A DNA stretch of 64,000 nt from Vreelandella arcis (GCF_900103865.1 NZ_FNII01000012.1:55545-119544); one strand, 5' to 3'. Shown: positions 35,007 to 44,858, counted from the stretch's first letter. Numbers and translations: made by a program. The notes: generated by a model not told the origin, from the sequence alone.

Positions 35007-36053
35007 ATGCAGCCAATCCGCACCCTAGACGAATTCTTTCAACGCAGCGGAGCAAGCGTCTCGCTCTATCATATGGGTCGTCGTGTCACAGCGTGCCCCA
35101 GCAATGCGTTGAGCGAATTAGAAAATGCGCAGACCCCGTGGCCCGCGCCCTGGCAGGGCCAGGCACGTATGGCCATTGTGTTTCGGCTGGGGGATATGCC
35201 CGAACCGGCGATTTGGTTTCTGGCTCTGCCGCTGGACGAAGAAGGCCGTTTAGTGCCCGCCCAGCGCGACGCGTTTTTGGATCGCTTACTCGAAACCCTC
35301 GGCCGCAACGTCTCAGCGCTCGGCCAGGATAGCGCGTCAAAGGTGGATAACTTGATGAAGGATAACCCGCTCGCCTTTACGCCGAGTGCGCCTTTTCAAG
35401 CGATGCTAAACGCTCGCGCCACCTATGATCTTGCGTTACCTGCCAGTCAACATTTTGAATCAGTGAACGCCTACCTGCGCAACCCAAAGGCGCTAGACTG
35501 GCAACAGTTGGGTTTGCAGGGAGTTGCCGACACCGTTGTCCGCCTGGATGACGATGTAGCGGATCGGTTGTCGACGCAATTCTCGGCGTTACCCACAGAC
35601 GTAGTGCAGGCATTTTGCTATTGTCTAGAGCATCAGGCACTGCCTGAAGGCCTGGTTAAGGCCTTGCGTGACCGGGGTGAACATGCCAAGGCCACTGGCG
35701 ATTTAGAAACGCTGTGCGCCTGCGTGCGTGCGATGGGAGCCACTGAGACCCCCACCGTCGGCGATTGGTACTCCCAACTGCTGCGCGATGAAACCACTTG
35801 CGGGCCCGACGTACTGGCAGCGATGGCAGGTCGAGGCTGGTTGCATTTAGAAGATGGCGAGCGCCTACCGCTGTTTCTTTCACGTCTAGCGGATGACGAA
35901 CGAACCGATTTTATTGCCGTGGTGAGAGACTTGGCGCTGATTCCTCGGCTACGCTTGCCCATACTCATGGCGCTGCGTGATGCACCGGAAGAATCAACCA
36001 TTCGTAGTCGTTTGGATGCCCTGTCGGCGCACACGGGCCAACCGTTAGCTTGA
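35007..36053 (+). CDS. DUF3549 family protein
   Basis: 348 residues, soluble and mostly helical in the second half. The start (IRTLDEFFQRSGASVSLYHMGRR, abridged) followed by a beta-rich segment (MAIVFRLGDMPEPAIWFLALPLDE) matches the DUF3549 proteins of pseudomonads and Oceanospirillales as I recall them. The second half consists of repeated short helices that resemble HEAT-like packing (LLRDETTCGPDVLAAMAGRG and following). No catalytic motif is visible and the function is unknown. AAAGGACATT precedes the ATG. The zinc protease gene begins 76 nt downstream. Confidence 0.82.
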   Translation: MQPIRTLDEFFQRSGASVSLYHMGRRVTACPSNALSELENAQTPWPAPWQGQARMAIVFRLGDMPEPAIWFLALPLDEEGRLVPAQRDAFLDRLLETLGRNVSALGQDSASKVDNLMKDNPLAFTPSAPFQAMLNARATYDLALPASQHFESVNAYLRNPKALDWQQLGLQGVADTVVRLDDDVADRLSTQFSALPTDVVQAFCYCLEHQALPEGLVKALRDRGEHAKATGDLETLCACVRAMGATETPTVGDWYSQLLRDETTCGPDVLAAMAGRGWLHLEDGERLPLFLSRLADDERTDFIAVVRDLALIPRLRLPILMALRDAPEESTIRSRLDALSAHTGQPLA

Positions 36054-36129
36054 TTATTGATAATGCTGAAGAATGCCCGATGAATATAATAAGCGTGATA
36101 GTGAATCATAGGCGTTCTAAGGAGCGGTT

Positions 36130-36570
36130 TTGAAAGAACTCCCATATCAGGCCAAAGCAGTCATTGGCCGTCGTGAAATGGTGTATTTGCCTGATCTGTC
36201 GCTTCACCTGTGTTGCAAGGCAGACACCGGTGCGCGCACTTCGGCGCTGCATGCCGAGCAAGTAGAGACCCACGAAGACGAGCACGGCCAGCTTTGGGTT
36301 AGCTTTATCACGCACAGCGGCGGGCCGGAAACCCCCGCCCATCGACTAACGGTGCATTTGCACGACCGACGCCGCGTGACCAGCTCGAACGGCCACGGGG
36401 AATGGCGTTATGTCATCCGTACGCCAATGCGCCTAGGCGATTTAAACTTTCCGGTTGAACTAAGCCTGACGGACCGCAGCAATATGCGCCACCCCATGCT
36501 TCTGGGACGCCGCGCGATGCGCCGTTTTCTAGTCGCACCGGGCGCTGCGTTTTTACACGGCGAACCCTAA
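36130..36570 (+). CDS. RimK-associated retropepsin-like protease (Zn_protease, PF05618)
   Basis: 146 residues. The start is TTG with AAGGAG 6 nt upstream. It has the core [17 protein letters not shown], an aspartyl-protease-like DTGA motif, and the second conserved block [13 protein letters not shown]. This family is annotated as an ATP-dependent zinc protease but looks like a retropepsin fold. It is commonly found next to RimK-type glutamate ligases, as here (52 nt upstream of rimK), and might trim or process the glutamylated product (inference). Confidence 0.88.
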   Translation: MKELPYQAKAVIGRREMVYLPDLSLHLCCKADTGARTSALHAEQVETHEDEHGQLWVSFITHSGGPETPAHRLTVHLHDRRRVTSSNGHGEWRYVIRTPMRLGDLNFPVELSLTDRSNMRHPMLLGRRAMRRFLVAPGAAFLHGEP

Positions 36571-36622
36571 CGTTCCACGCTATTTTTTCCACTACGCCCT
36601 TCGACCAGGCTTGGAGTTTCGC

Positions 36623-37531
36623 ATGCATATCGCTTTGCTTTCCCGTAATCGCAACCTTTACTCAACTCGCCGCCTGGTGGAAGCGGCCGAGAGCCGTGGA
36701 CACACCGCCCGGGTCGTCGACACGCTACGTTGCTATATGAGCATTGCCTCGCACCATCCGTCGATCCACTACAAGGGTGAAGAAATCGAACCTTTTGATG
36801 CGGTCATTCCACGCATCGGTTCATCCGTCACTTTTTACGGCTGTGCAGTCCTTCGCCAGTTTGAAATGATGGGCACCTACGTTATTAATGATAACGTTTC
36901 CATTACGCGCTCACGGGATAAGCTGCGCTCGCTTCAACTGCTGTCGCGCAAAGGGCTGGGCTTACCGATTACCGGCTTTGCTCACTCACCGGACGATATC
37001 CCCGACCTAATCACTATGGTCAAAGGCGCACCGCTGGTGATTAAATTGCTAGAGGGCACCCAAGGCATTGGTGTGGTCTTGGCCGAAACCAACCAAGCGG
37101 CCGAGTCAGTTATTCAGGCCTTTATGGGCATGAAAGCCAATATTATGGTGCAGGAGTACATCAAAGAGGCACGCGGCGCCGATATTCGCTGCCTCGTGAT
37201 CGGCGATAAAGTGGTCGCCTCCATGAAGCGACAAGCGGCGGATGGCGAGTTCCGCTCAAATCTACACCGCGGGGGAACAGCCAGCGTTATTCGGATTACC
37301 CCGGAAGAACGCTCAACGGCCATCCGCGCGGCGAAAGCCATGGGGCTACGGGTCGCCGGTGTTGACTTGTTACGCTCCAATCATGGCCCTGTGATCATGG
37401 AGGTTAACTCCTCGCCAGGCTTACATGGCATTGAGAGCGCCACGGGAAAAGACATTGCCAGCATGATTATTGAGCACATCGAAAAGAATGCCATGCCCGC
37501 GCGTAAAGCACCGCCTAAGCCGAAAGGCTAA
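36623..37531 (+). CDS. rimK: RimK-type alpha-L-glutamate ligase
   Basis: 302 residues from the ATG at 36623 with GGAG upstream; an ATG four codons earlier is less likely. It is an ATP-grasp enzyme. The N-terminal domain begins [23 protein letters not shown]-grasp motifs include [19 protein letters not shown], the [18 protein letters not shown] block, and metal ligands in [18 protein letters not shown]. coli RimK adds glutamates to the C-terminus of ribosomal protein S6. Its length and sequence fit that role. It follows the retropepsin-like gene and probably shares its transcript. Confidence 0.94.
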   Translation: MHIALLSRNRNLYSTRRLVEAAESRGHTARVVDTLRCYMSIASHHPSIHYKGEEIEPFDAVIPRIGSSVTFYGCAVLRQFEMMGTYVINDNVSITRSRDKLRSLQLLSRKGLGLPITGFAHSPDDIPDLITMVKGAPLVIKLLEGTQGIGVVLAETNQAAESVIQAFMGMKANIMVQEYIKEARGADIRCLVIGDKVVASMKRQAADGEFRSNLHRGGTASVIRITPEERSTAIRAAKAMGLRVAGVDLLRSNHGPVIMEVNSSPGLHGIESATGKDIASMIIEHIEKNAMPARKAPPKPKG

Positions 37532-37620
37532 TAGGTATTTGCATAAAATAATTCGTTATGGGGGTGGCAAATCCATCGCGCCCCCGCCACAATCTGCGTC
37601 ACCGAAGGAGGTAGACGCTC

Positions 37621-38067
37621 ATGTTTCTCGACAATCGCCAAGTGGCGATGGACAGCGCACTGGAAGCGCTGGCCGATAGCATTGATTATTTTCAGGATAA
37701 TATCGAACGCCTGCGCCCTTCCCTGCGCGAGGCATTAAAGCCGCATTACACCGCACGTTTGGACACCATGCACCAGCTGCAAGAGCTGGCACGCACGCAC
37801 CTAAAAATGCTGCCGCGCGATGCCGACGTTGAGCGGGATGACTTTTTATGGCTTTGGAGCCGTATAAAAAGCTTTGTAGGCAACGACAGTCAGGTGCTGA
37901 TTAACGAGCTGTTAGAGCAGGAGCGCGTCTTGATGCAGGCATTGTCGACGCTGTTTACCCATCCGCTACCGGATCCCATTGAGCCCGTCATTGAGCAATG
38001 CATGAAAGGCTGTCGTCAGTTGATCCGAGAGCTTTACGAGCTGCAAAAACGCAAGACCCGCCGCTAG
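37621..38067 (+). CDS. Hypothetical helical protein
   Basis: 148 residues, predicted all-alpha with three or four long helices (SALEALADSIDYFQDNIERL at 13-32; DTMHQLQELARTHLKML; DSQVLINELLEQERVLMQAL). The shape recalls ferritin-like four-helix proteins of the DUF2383 kind, but no metal-ligand set (paired ExxH) is visible, so I do not assign that. GGAGG lies about 8 nt before the ATG. Its stop overlaps the converging sanA stop by 4 nt. Confidence 0.75.
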   Translation: MFLDNRQVAMDSALEALADSIDYFQDNIERLRPSLREALKPHYTARLDTMHQLQELARTHLKMLPRDADVERDDFLWLWSRIKSFVGNDSQVLINELLEQERVLMQALSTLFTHPLPDPIEPVIEQCMKGCRQLIRELYELQKRKTRR

Positions 38068-38744
38068 TCCGTGCGCGCGGGCAAGGTGTGAATGGGCTCA
38101 GCTGGGCCTAGAAAGTAAGGTTCCCGCCCCCAAATATAGAGATCACCGAGCGTTGCAACCCTCGCGGCCCACTCACGAAGCCGCACTTGCCAACTACCTG
38201 CTCCGTCGCGCTCTTGCGCTACGCAGCCTGTTACCTGCATGCCTAATGCCTGGCCAATAAAAATTGCTCTGGGCAAGTGCCAGTTCTGGGTAATTAATAC
38301 TGCTTCGTCTAGCTGAAAGACGTCACGCGCCCTCACTAAAGTGTCATAGGTACTGAAACCGGCAAAGTCCATTGTCAATTGCTCGGCGGCGACGCCACGG
38401 CGGGATAAATCGCGCCACATAGCGCGCGGTTCGTTATAAGCCTGGGTGCGATTATCACCCGACAACAGCAGATGCTGTACTTTTTGCTGGTCAATCAAGC
38501 GAGCAGCTGTGCGCATTCGCGCATGAAAGTGCGGGTTTCGCATGCCGCTGCGTGTCCAGTTGGACGTGCCAAACACCACGCCCACCTCTGCAGGCACGCA
38601 CTGGGATACCGGCGCATAAATGAAAGGGGCCGTTCGACCTAACACCCACAGATTGGCACCCACAAACAGTAATGTCGCCAGAAGCAGTAACGCTCCCAGC
38701 GACATTAATGTTCGCGATATCCACTTAAGCAGCGGTATACGCAT
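38064..38744 (-). CDS. sanA: SanA/YdcF-family membrane protein (DUF218)
   Basis: 226 residues. An N-terminal membrane anchor (residues about 10-34, ISRTLMSLGALLLLATLLFVG with a following ANLW) precedes a periplasmic DUF218 domain with the family motifs VVFGTS, LLLSGDNRTQAYNEPRAM and ITQNWHLPRAIFIGQALGM (the motifs abridged). SanA supports envelope barrier function and resistance to vancomycin at high temperature in E. coli; the molecular activity is unknown. It begins 19 nt behind sufT, so it may be read through from the suf operon. Confidence 0.9.
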   Translation of the reverse strand: MRIPLLKWISRTLMSLGALLLLATLLFVGANLWVLGRTAPFIYAPVSQCVPAEVGVVFGTSNWTRSGMRNPHFHARMRTAARLIDQQKVQHLLLSGDNRTQAYNEPRAMWRDLSRRGVAAEQLTMDFAGFSTYDTLVRARDVFQLDEAVLITQNWHLPRAIFIGQALGMQVTGCVAQERDGAGSWQVRLREWAARVATLGDLYIWGREPYFLGPAEPIHTLPARTD

Positions 38745-38763
38745 CTAGCGTACCCTACCGGTG

Positions 38764-39333
38764 TTAAAACATACCAAGCTCAAGCCTCGCCTCTTCGCTC
38801 ATCATGTCCCGGCTCCAGGGCGGGCTGAAGACAATCTCGGTATGCACCTTACTGATTTGCGGCGCGCCAAGTATTTTATTACGCGCATCAGCCGCGATAA
38901 CATCGCCCATACCGCACCCAGGTGCGGTGAGCGTCATACGAATGGTCACCATTCGTTCACCACTGATCAACCGCTCAATGCGACAGCCGTAAACAAGCCC
39001 CAGGTCGACAATATTGACCGGTATCTCCGGATCGAAGCAGGTTTGCAATTGATCCCAAACGAACTGCTCGATTTCATCTTCCGTGGCGCTTTCATGTAGC
39101 GTAGGGCGAGGTAGCGGAGGAAGCCCCAGCGCATCAAGATTACTGCCTTCGATTAAGAATAACCGACCCTCGAAGCCGACGCTGACCGTACTGCCCTTAG
39201 CCTGCATAACGCTGACCACACTGTCTTCCGCGAGTTGCTCGGTACTCCCGAACGGAATCGCTATCGCCTCCACGTCTCGCTGGAGAGGTAAGCTTTGCCC
39301 ACGCTGCAGGCTGGCCACTTGCTCGATATCCAT
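38764..39333 (-). CDS. sufT: Fe-S assembly accessory protein SufT (DUF59/MIP18)
   Basis: 189 residues. The C-terminal MIP18/DUF59 domain (about 85-180) has DPEIPVNIVDLGLVYGCRIE and the conserved cysteine in LTAPGCGMGDVIAADAR. The N-terminal 80 residues are an extension typical of the putative Fe-S assembly protein SufT. SufT aids maturation of Fe-S proteins under demand. It is the last suf gene, 8 nt after sufS, so in the same operon. Confidence 0.92.
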   Translation of the reverse strand: MDIEQVASLQRGQSLPLQRDVEAIAIPFGSTEQLAEDSVVSVMQAKGSTVSVGFEGRLFLIEGSNLDALGLPPLPRPTLHESATEDEIEQFVWDQLQTCFDPEIPVNIVDLGLVYGCRIERLISGERMVTIRMTLTAPGCGMGDVIAADARNKILGAPQISKVHTEIVFSPPWSRDMMSEEARLELGMF

Positions 39334-39341
39334 AAGCTCCC

Positions 39342-40607
39342 TTAACGCACCATACCAATGACACGATTTAATGCCGTCACAAAGGTGTCTACCTCGTCTA
39401 AGGTATTATACGCTGCAAATGACGCGCGACACGTTGCCTCTACCCCAAAATGGTGCAAAAGCGGCTGTGCACAATGATGGCCGGTGCGTATCGCCACACC
39501 CAACTGGTCAATCAGCAAGCCGATATCCTGAGCGTGAGCACCGTCTACAACAAATGACAGCACACCCGCTTTGTGGGGAGCGGTTCCTAAAATATGCAGA
39601 CCATCCACTTGGTTCACTGCCTGGGTGGCATGATCCAGCAATACGCCTTCCCAAGCGCTTATGGCCTCAACACCCACACCTTCCATCCATTCTAAAGCGC
39701 GGCCCAAAGCAATGACTTCGGCAATGGCCGGCGTGCCGGCTTCAAATTTATGCGGGATATCGGCATAGGTCGTGCCTGCGTCGAAGGAAACGGTGTCGAT
39801 CATTTCGCCACCGCCTTGCCAAGGGGGCATAGCGTCTAGCAACGCTTTTTTACCGTATAACACGCCCACGCCAGTCGGCCCGTAAACTTTATGCCCTGAG
39901 AAGGCATAGAAGTCAGCATCGATATCCTGCACGTCGACCCGCTGATGCGGCGCGGCCTGAGCGCCATCAATAAGGATTAGCGCGCCGTACTGGTGAGCCA
40001 GTGTCGCCATCTCCTTAACCGGATTAATCGTGCCCAACGCATTGGACACATGATTAACCGCGACAAGCTTAGTGCGCTCGCTTAACAACGAACGGTAGGC
40101 GACCATATCCAGCGCACCGCGCTCGTCAACGGGAATGACCTTGATGGTAAAGCCACGCTCAGCCGCCAGCAGTTGCCAAGGCACGATGTTGGAATGGTGC
40201 TCCAGCATCGAAATCAACACCTCATCACCTGGGTTTAACTGCGTACGCCCCCAACTCTGGGCCACCAGGTTAATGGCTTCTGTGGTGCCCCGCGTAAAGA
40301 TGATTTGGCGGGCATCTTCCGCATTGAGAAACCCCTTAACGCGCTGGCGGGTACCTTCAAACGCGGCGGTGGCCTCATCCGCCAGAGTATGCAAACCACG
40401 GTGAATATTGGCGTTATAGCGCGAGTAATAATCGCTAAACACGTCTATCACCGACTGTGGCGTCTGACTGGTGGCCGCGTTATCTAAATAAATCAGTGGC
40501 TTGCCATGCACTTCCCGGCGAAGCACCGGGAATTCACTGCGCAGTGCGGCCAGATCATAGCGTGCATTGTCACGCTTTAAAGGCGTCTCAGTCGCGGTAT
40601 GGGGCAT
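39342..40607 (-). CDS. sufS: Cysteine desulfurase SufS
   Basis: 421 residues, PLP-dependent enzyme that takes sulfur from cysteine to form a persulfide for Fe-S assembly. The family signature is present: IYLDNAATSQTPQSVIDVF near the N-terminus, PLP-lysine in FSGHKVYGPTGVGVLYG, and the catalytic cysteine in RTGHHCAQPLLHHFG. The short cysteine loop marks it as group II (SufS), which normally needs SufE or SufU as acceptor; neither is in this operon. GGAG precedes the start. 14 nt separate it from sufD. Confidence 0.96.
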   Translation of the reverse strand: MPHTATETPLKRDNARYDLAALRSEFPVLRREVHGKPLIYLDNAATSQTPQSVIDVFSDYYSRYNANIHRGLHTLADEATAAFEGTRQRVKGFLNAEDARQIIFTRGTTEAINLVAQSWGRTQLNPGDEVLISMLEHHSNIVPWQLLAAERGFTIKVIPVDERGALDMVAYRSLLSERTKLVAVNHVSNALGTINPVKEMATLAHQYGALILIDGAQAAPHQRVDVQDIDADFYAFSGHKVYGPTGVGVLYGKKALLDAMPPWQGGGEMIDTVSFDAGTTYADIPHKFEAGTPAIAEVIALGRALEWMEGVGVEAISAWEGVLLDHATQAVNQVDGLHILGTAPHKAGVLSFVVDGAHAQDIGLLIDQLGVAIRTGHHCAQPLLHHFGVEATCRASFAAYNTLDEVDTFVTALNRVIGMVR

Positions 40608-40621
40608 CGATGGCTCCTTGA

Positions 40622-41962
40622 TTAGTCGTTGAGCGCAACCGCAGCTTCTACCAACCCGGCTAGGTTAAAACGTTCTGGCAATTTACCGGCGACGGCGAGC
40701 TCAACACGTTCCGCCACGGCGTCAAGGGCAACTTGATCCAGCACCTCACCGGCAAACGCCAAGGTTAGCAAGCCGCGGGCAGTTGCTTCGTCAATCCCCC
40801 GAGTACGTAGCGCATAGACGGCTTCTTCGTCGAGCTGACCGGTGGTCGTGCCGTGTGAGCATTTAACATCATCTGCATAGATCTCGAGCTCAGGCTTGGC
40901 ATCGATGTGAGCGCGGTCGGAAAGCAACAGGTTCTGATTACTCTGGAAGCCTTCTATCTTCTGGCTGTCGCGTTTGACGTACACCTTGCCGTTAAATACG
41001 CCATGGGCACGGTCATCCAGGATGCCCTTGTAGTTCTCATTAGAGAACGTCAGCGGCGCATTATGATTGACCTTGGTGTGATTATCGACATGCTGGCGAC
41101 CCTGGCCGAAGAACAGCCCGAGGAAATTGGTTTCTGCGCCCTGGCCATTCAAATCACTGATCAAGTCGTTACGCACCAGTGCACCGCCCAGATTCAGGTT
41201 GTAGGAGCTATACCGGGTGTCGCGGCTTTGCTCTACGTGAATACTGGCCACGTGCATATCGCCTAGCGGTGCTTCCTGAAGCTTGTAATGGTTCAGAATC
41301 GCACCACGATCAAGCATCAACTCAGCCACCACGTTGGTGAAATTCGTGGCATCGGTTTCGCCAGCATAGTGCTCAATCAGCGTCGCTTCGCTGCGTCCGC
41401 CCGCCTCTACCAGAATACGCGGATGGCTCATCACTGGCGTACCCGCACGGGAAAGAAACTGCAGTAGGATTGGCTTTTCAACCACAGTACCCGGTGCGAT
41501 TCGCACCACGGCACCTTCTTCCATAAACGCCGTGTTAAGCGCCGCGAAGGCAGAGAAATCAACACTTGTTAGACGCCCTAACGGCCCACCGACAGCTTCG
41601 TGATTGTCGATTAGCGCTTTGGAGAGCGGCAGTACCTGCACGCTATCGGGCAGTGCGTCCAGATCGGAAAGTGCTGATGAAAACACACCGTCAACAAACG
41701 TCAGCCGGTAAGCATCCAGGGGTAGCGTCAATGCGGCTGCCTGAGCCTGGGAGAACTCAGCGCTTTCCGCCAGGGCAAAATTGCCCTGGGCAATAGAGCG
41801 AACATCGGTATATTTCCACTCTTCATCACGGCGCGTGGGAAAGCCAATGGCCTCGAAGCGTGCCGCGCCAGCCTGACGGCGAGCGGCAATCCAGGTCGGC
41901 TCAGCTTCGCACTGTTGGCTACGCGCGTTCAGCGTGTCCAAGAACGTTTGCGTGTCGCTCAT
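40622..41962 (-). CDS. sufD: Fe-S scaffold subunit SufD
   Basis: 446 residues, forms the SufBC2D scaffold. The C-terminal beta-helix core is recognisable (FLGLFFGQGRQHVDNHTKVNH and KGILDDRAHGVFNGKVYV, abridged), as is the conserved CSHGTTTGQLDEEAVYALRTRG. It has the variable N-terminal helical region of SufD (ARRQAGAARFEAIGFPTRRDEEWKYTDV, abridged). The start overlaps the sufC stop by 4 nt, implying coupling. Confidence 0.96.
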   Translation of the reverse strand: MSDTQTFLDTLNARSQQCEAEPTWIAARRQAGAARFEAIGFPTRRDEEWKYTDVRSIAQGNFALAESAEFSQAQAAALTLPLDAYRLTFVDGVFSSALSDLDALPDSVQVLPLSKALIDNHEAVGGPLGRLTSVDFSAFAALNTAFMEEGAVVRIAPGTVVEKPILLQFLSRAGTPVMSHPRILVEAGGRSEATLIEHYAGETDATNFTNVVAELMLDRGAILNHYKLQEAPLGDMHVASIHVEQSRDTRYSSYNLNLGGALVRNDLISDLNGQGAETNFLGLFFGQGRQHVDNHTKVNHNAPLTFSNENYKGILDDRAHGVFNGKVYVKRDSQKIEGFQSNQNLLLSDRAHIDAKPELEIYADDVKCSHGTTTGQLDEEAVYALRTRGIDEATARGLLTLAFAGEVLDQVALDAVAERVELAVAGKLPERFNLAGLVEAAVALND

Positions 41963-42708
41963 GCCGCAGACTCCTCAATGCCTTCGTACCCGTTTGCTTC
42001 CAACTCTTTAGCAAGCTCTGCATCGCCGGTTTTGACAATGCGCCCGTCTACCAGCACGTGAACCTTGTCCGGTACGATGTAATCGAGCAGGCGCTGGTAG
42101 TGAGTGACCAGCAGAATCGCGCGATCTTCGGCGCGCAGGCTGTTGACCCCGTCGGCAACGACTTTCATGGCGTCAATATCAAGCCCCGAGTCAATCTCAT
42201 CGAGCATGGCAAGCTTCGGTTGAAGCACCAGCATTTGCAAAATTTCGTTGCGTTTTTTCTCGCCGCCAGAAAAGCCTTCGTTGACCGCACGCTGCAGAAA
42301 GCTGGCATCCATTTTCATCAGGCCAAGCTTCTCTTTCACCAGCTTCATGAATTCAGGGGCCGGCAGCTCGTCTTCACCACGCGCGGCGCGCTGGGCGTTG
42401 AGAGCTGCTTTAAGCAGGTAAATGTTTTTAACCCCGGGTATTTCAACCGGGTACTGGAAACCTAGTAGCAGACCCGCCTGAGCGCGCTCTTCAATTTCCA
42501 TTTCCAGCACGTCCTGACCTTTGAAGGTAATGCTGCCCTGGGTGACTTCGTAGCCGTCCTTCCCGGCGATGACCGCCGACAGCGTAGACTTGCCCGCGCC
42601 GTTTGGGCCCATCAGCGCGTGGACTTCGCCTGCATTGATCGTCAGGGAAAGGCCTTTAAGAATTTCCGTGCCTTCAACGGTGACGTGTAAATCGTTAACT
42701 TCCAACAT
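41959..42708 (-). CDS. sufC: Fe-S assembly ATPase SufC
   Basis: 249 residues, ABC-type ATPase of the SufBC2D scaffold; it has no membrane partner. Walker A is GPNGAGKST, the signature FSGGEKKRNEILQ shows the SufC-specific KKRNE, and Walker B is LAMLDEIDSGLDIDAM. VTHYQRLLDYIVPD is the H-loop. The ATG is preceded by AAGGGTTATTATT, a modest ribosome site. It lies between sufB (72 nt upstream) and sufD (4-nt overlap). Confidence 0.97.
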   Translation of the reverse strand: MLEVNDLHVTVEGTEILKGLSLTINAGEVHALMGPNGAGKSTLSAVIAGKDGYEVTQGSITFKGQDVLEMEIEERAQAGLLLGFQYPVEIPGVKNIYLLKAALNAQRAARGEDELPAPEFMKLVKEKLGLMKMDASFLQRAVNEGFSGGEKKRNEILQMLVLQPKLAMLDEIDSGLDIDAMKVVADGVNSLRAEDRAILLVTHYQRLLDYIVPDKVHVLVDGRIVKTGDAELAKELEANGYEGIEESAA

Positions 42709-42780
42709 AATAATAACCCTTCAAATGCTTACCGATCGCTTATGCGACGCTCATAAAAATTGTCTAGTGCCGTAGCGCGC

Positions 42781-44223
42781 TTAGCCTACCGCGCCTTCCA
42801 ATGTCACGTTGAGGAGCGCTTCAGCCTCAACCGCAAACTCCATCGGCAACTCTTGGAAGACATCCTTACAGAAGCCGTTAACGATCATGCTGACCGCGTC
42901 TTCCTCGGTGATACCCCGGCTCTGGCAGTAGAACAGCTGGTCTTCACCAATTTTGGAGGTCGTCGCCTCGTGTTCAACCTTGGCGGTGCTGTTGCCGATT
43001 TCCTGGTACGGGAAAGTATGCGCACCTGACTTGTCACCAATCAGCAGCGAGTCGCACTGGGTAAAGTTACGGGCCCCTTTGGCGCGCGGGCCGATTTTCA
43101 CCAAACCGCGGTAGGACTGATCGCTCTTACCGGCAGAGATACCTTTGGCCACGATATAGGAGCGGGTACCTTCCCCAATGTGGATCATCTTGGTGCCGGT
43201 ATCAGCCTGCTGGCGGCCGTTAGTCACGGCGACAGAATAGAACTCGCCGATACTGTCTTTACCGCGCAGCACGCAGGACGGGTATTTCCAGGTAATCGCT
43301 GACCCGGTTTCAACCTGAGTCCAACTGATACGCGAACGCGCGCCGCGGCACTCGCCACGCTTGGTCACGAAGTTGTAAATGCCGCCCTTGCCATCTTCAT
43401 CACCCGGGTACCAGTTCTGTACCGTGGAATACTTGATATAGGCATCGTCTAATGCGACAAGCTCTACCACCGCCGCGTGCAGCTGGTTTTCGTCGCGCAT
43501 TGGCGCTGTACAGCCTTCCAAATATGAGACCTGGGCGCGGCTTTCGCAGATGATCAGCGTACGCTCAAATTGGCCGGTGTTGGCGGCATTGATACGGAAG
43601 TAGGTCGACAGCTCCATCGGGCAGGTCACGCCTTCCGGCACGAAGACAAAAGACCCATCGGTAAACACAGCAGAGTTCAACGCCGCAAAATAGTTATCAT
43701 TTTGTGGCACCACGGTTCCCAAGTACTGTTTAACCAGTTCTGGGTAATCACGGATCGCTTCGGAGATCGAGCAGAAAATAACCCCCGCTTCGGCCAACTG
43801 CTTTTTAAACGTCGTGGCAACGGAGACGGAGTCAAATACCGCATCGACCGCCACACCCGCAAGCGCCGCCCGCTCATGTAACGGAATACCCAGTTTTTCG
43901 TAGGTTTCCAGTAGCTTGGGATCGACTTCGTCGAGGCTCTGAGGACGATCTTCCGGACGCTTAGGAGCACTGAAATAGGAAATCGACTGGTAGTCAATCG
44001 GCGGATAGTTCAGATGCGCCCAGGATGGCTCTTTCATCTTCTGCCACTGACGAAAAGCCTCCAAGCGCCACTCCAGCATCCACTCCGGCTCGCCTTTTTT
44101 ATTGGATATAAAGGCGATGGTGTTTTCGTCCAGGCCAGGTGGCAGGGTGTCGCTTTCGATATCTGTTACAAAGCCTTCTTTGTAATCGCGACGAACCAAC
44201 TGTTCCATTTCTTCGGTTGCCAT
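42781..44223 (-). CDS. sufB: Fe-S scaffold subunit SufB
   Basis: 480 residues from the ATG at 44223, which lies 8 nt after GGAGGG; an ATG two codons upstream (44229) is too close to that site. SufB is the cluster-building scaffold subunit. Conserved stretches: [52 protein letters not shown], and [20 protein letters not shown]. The C-terminal [20 protein letters not shown] carries residues implicated in sulfur transfer. It is 79 nt behind the regulator gene and heads the structural genes. Confidence 0.97.
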   Translation of the reverse strand: MATEEMEQLVRRDYKEGFVTDIESDTLPPGLDENTIAFISNKKGEPEWMLEWRLEAFRQWQKMKEPSWAHLNYPPIDYQSISYFSAPKRPEDRPQSLDEVDPKLLETYEKLGIPLHERAALAGVAVDAVFDSVSVATTFKKQLAEAGVIFCSISEAIRDYPELVKQYLGTVVPQNDNYFAALNSAVFTDGSFVFVPEGVTCPMELSTYFRINAANTGQFERTLIICESRAQVSYLEGCTAPMRDENQLHAAVVELVALDDAYIKYSTVQNWYPGDEDGKGGIYNFVTKRGECRGARSRISWTQVETGSAITWKYPSCVLRGKDSIGEFYSVAVTNGRQQADTGTKMIHIGEGTRSYIVAKGISAGKSDQSYRGLVKIGPRAKGARNFTQCDSLLIGDKSGAHTFPYQEIGNSTAKVEHEATTSKIGEDQLFYCQSRGITEEDAVSMIVNGFCKDVFQELPMEFAVEAEALLNVTLEGAVG

Positions 44224-44302
44224 GGTCATACCCTCCGGGCAGTTGGGTGGCGAGGTTAGCTCGCCGTCAATAGAAGATAAGTGCCTATATCGGTCATGCC
44301 AG

Positions 44303-44767
44303 TCATGCGGTGACGGCCGATAGACTTATACTTTGAATAGGTAGCTGTACGGGTAGCTTGATCGGTGTGGTATCAGCCAAATGCGCAAGCGTCACGCTTT
44401 CCAGCAGCGTTCGAATTGCAAGGGATACCCGCTGCCAATTGTCCGCCACACCACAGGTCGCAACGAGTTCGCAGTCACCTTCTGCTTGGCTGCATTCGGT
44501 CATTGCCACAGGCCCTTCAATCGCTGAAATGATATCAGCCGCCGTGATGTGGGAGGCGGGCCTCGCGAGGCGATAGCCGCCTTGAGCACCACGCTGTGAC
44601 GTTAGCAGATCTGCTTTCACCAGCATTTTGAGCGTTTTGCTCACTGTGGGATGCGGCAACTGCACGGCCTCTGCTAGATCAGCAGCGGCATGCGATGCCT
44701 GTGGCTGACGGGCAATTTGCGCCATCACCACGGCGGCATAGTCTGTCAGCCGAGAAAGCTTAAGCAT
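44303..44767 (-). CDS. sufR: Rrf2-family regulator of the suf operon
   Basis: 154 residues from the ATG at 44767 with GGGAG upstream; the in-frame ATG at 44791 lacks a good ribosome site. A winged helix at about 5-70 ([44 protein letters not shown]) is typical of Rrf2/IscR proteins. Three cysteines in [16 protein letters not shown] are probable Fe-S ligands, so it should sense cluster status. It is the first gene of the suf operon and should control it; an IscR-like dyad lies over the predicted promoter start. The symbol is used by role; the family is often named only SUF system regulator. Confidence 0.9.
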   Translation of the reverse strand: MLKLSRLTDYAAVVMAQIARQPQASHAAADLAEAVQLPHPTVSKTLKMLVKADLLTSQRGAQGGYRLARPASHITAADIISAIEGPVAMTECSQAEGDCELVATCGVADNWQRVSLAIRTLLESVTLAHLADTTPIKLPVQLPIQSISLSAVTA

Positions 44768-44812
44768 GTCGACTCCCGTTAGCCGTTGCATTTGGCCTAT
44801 CCGTTTAATTGG

Positions 44813-44858
44813 GGACCATTTTAGTCCTGTATAAATTTGATGTGAAGCCCTTCTGCAA
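44813..44858 (-). promoter_or_regulatory. Predicted suf promoter with IscR-like operator
   Basis: On the minus strand: -35 TTGCAG (44858-44853), 18-bp spacer, -10 TTATAC (44834-44829). GGACTAAAATGGTCC (44827-44813) spans the predicted start. Its core GACTAAAATGGTC matches 12 of 13 positions of the central IscR type-1 motif GACTRWWWYAGTC; the outer flanks do not match. An Rrf2-type repressor gene is the first gene of the transcript, consistent with autorepression. Confidence 0.5.

Noticed and set aside
41860..42465. 201-codon plus-strand frame opposite sufC/sufD
   Set aside because: Antisense to two certain Suf genes, with biased composition.
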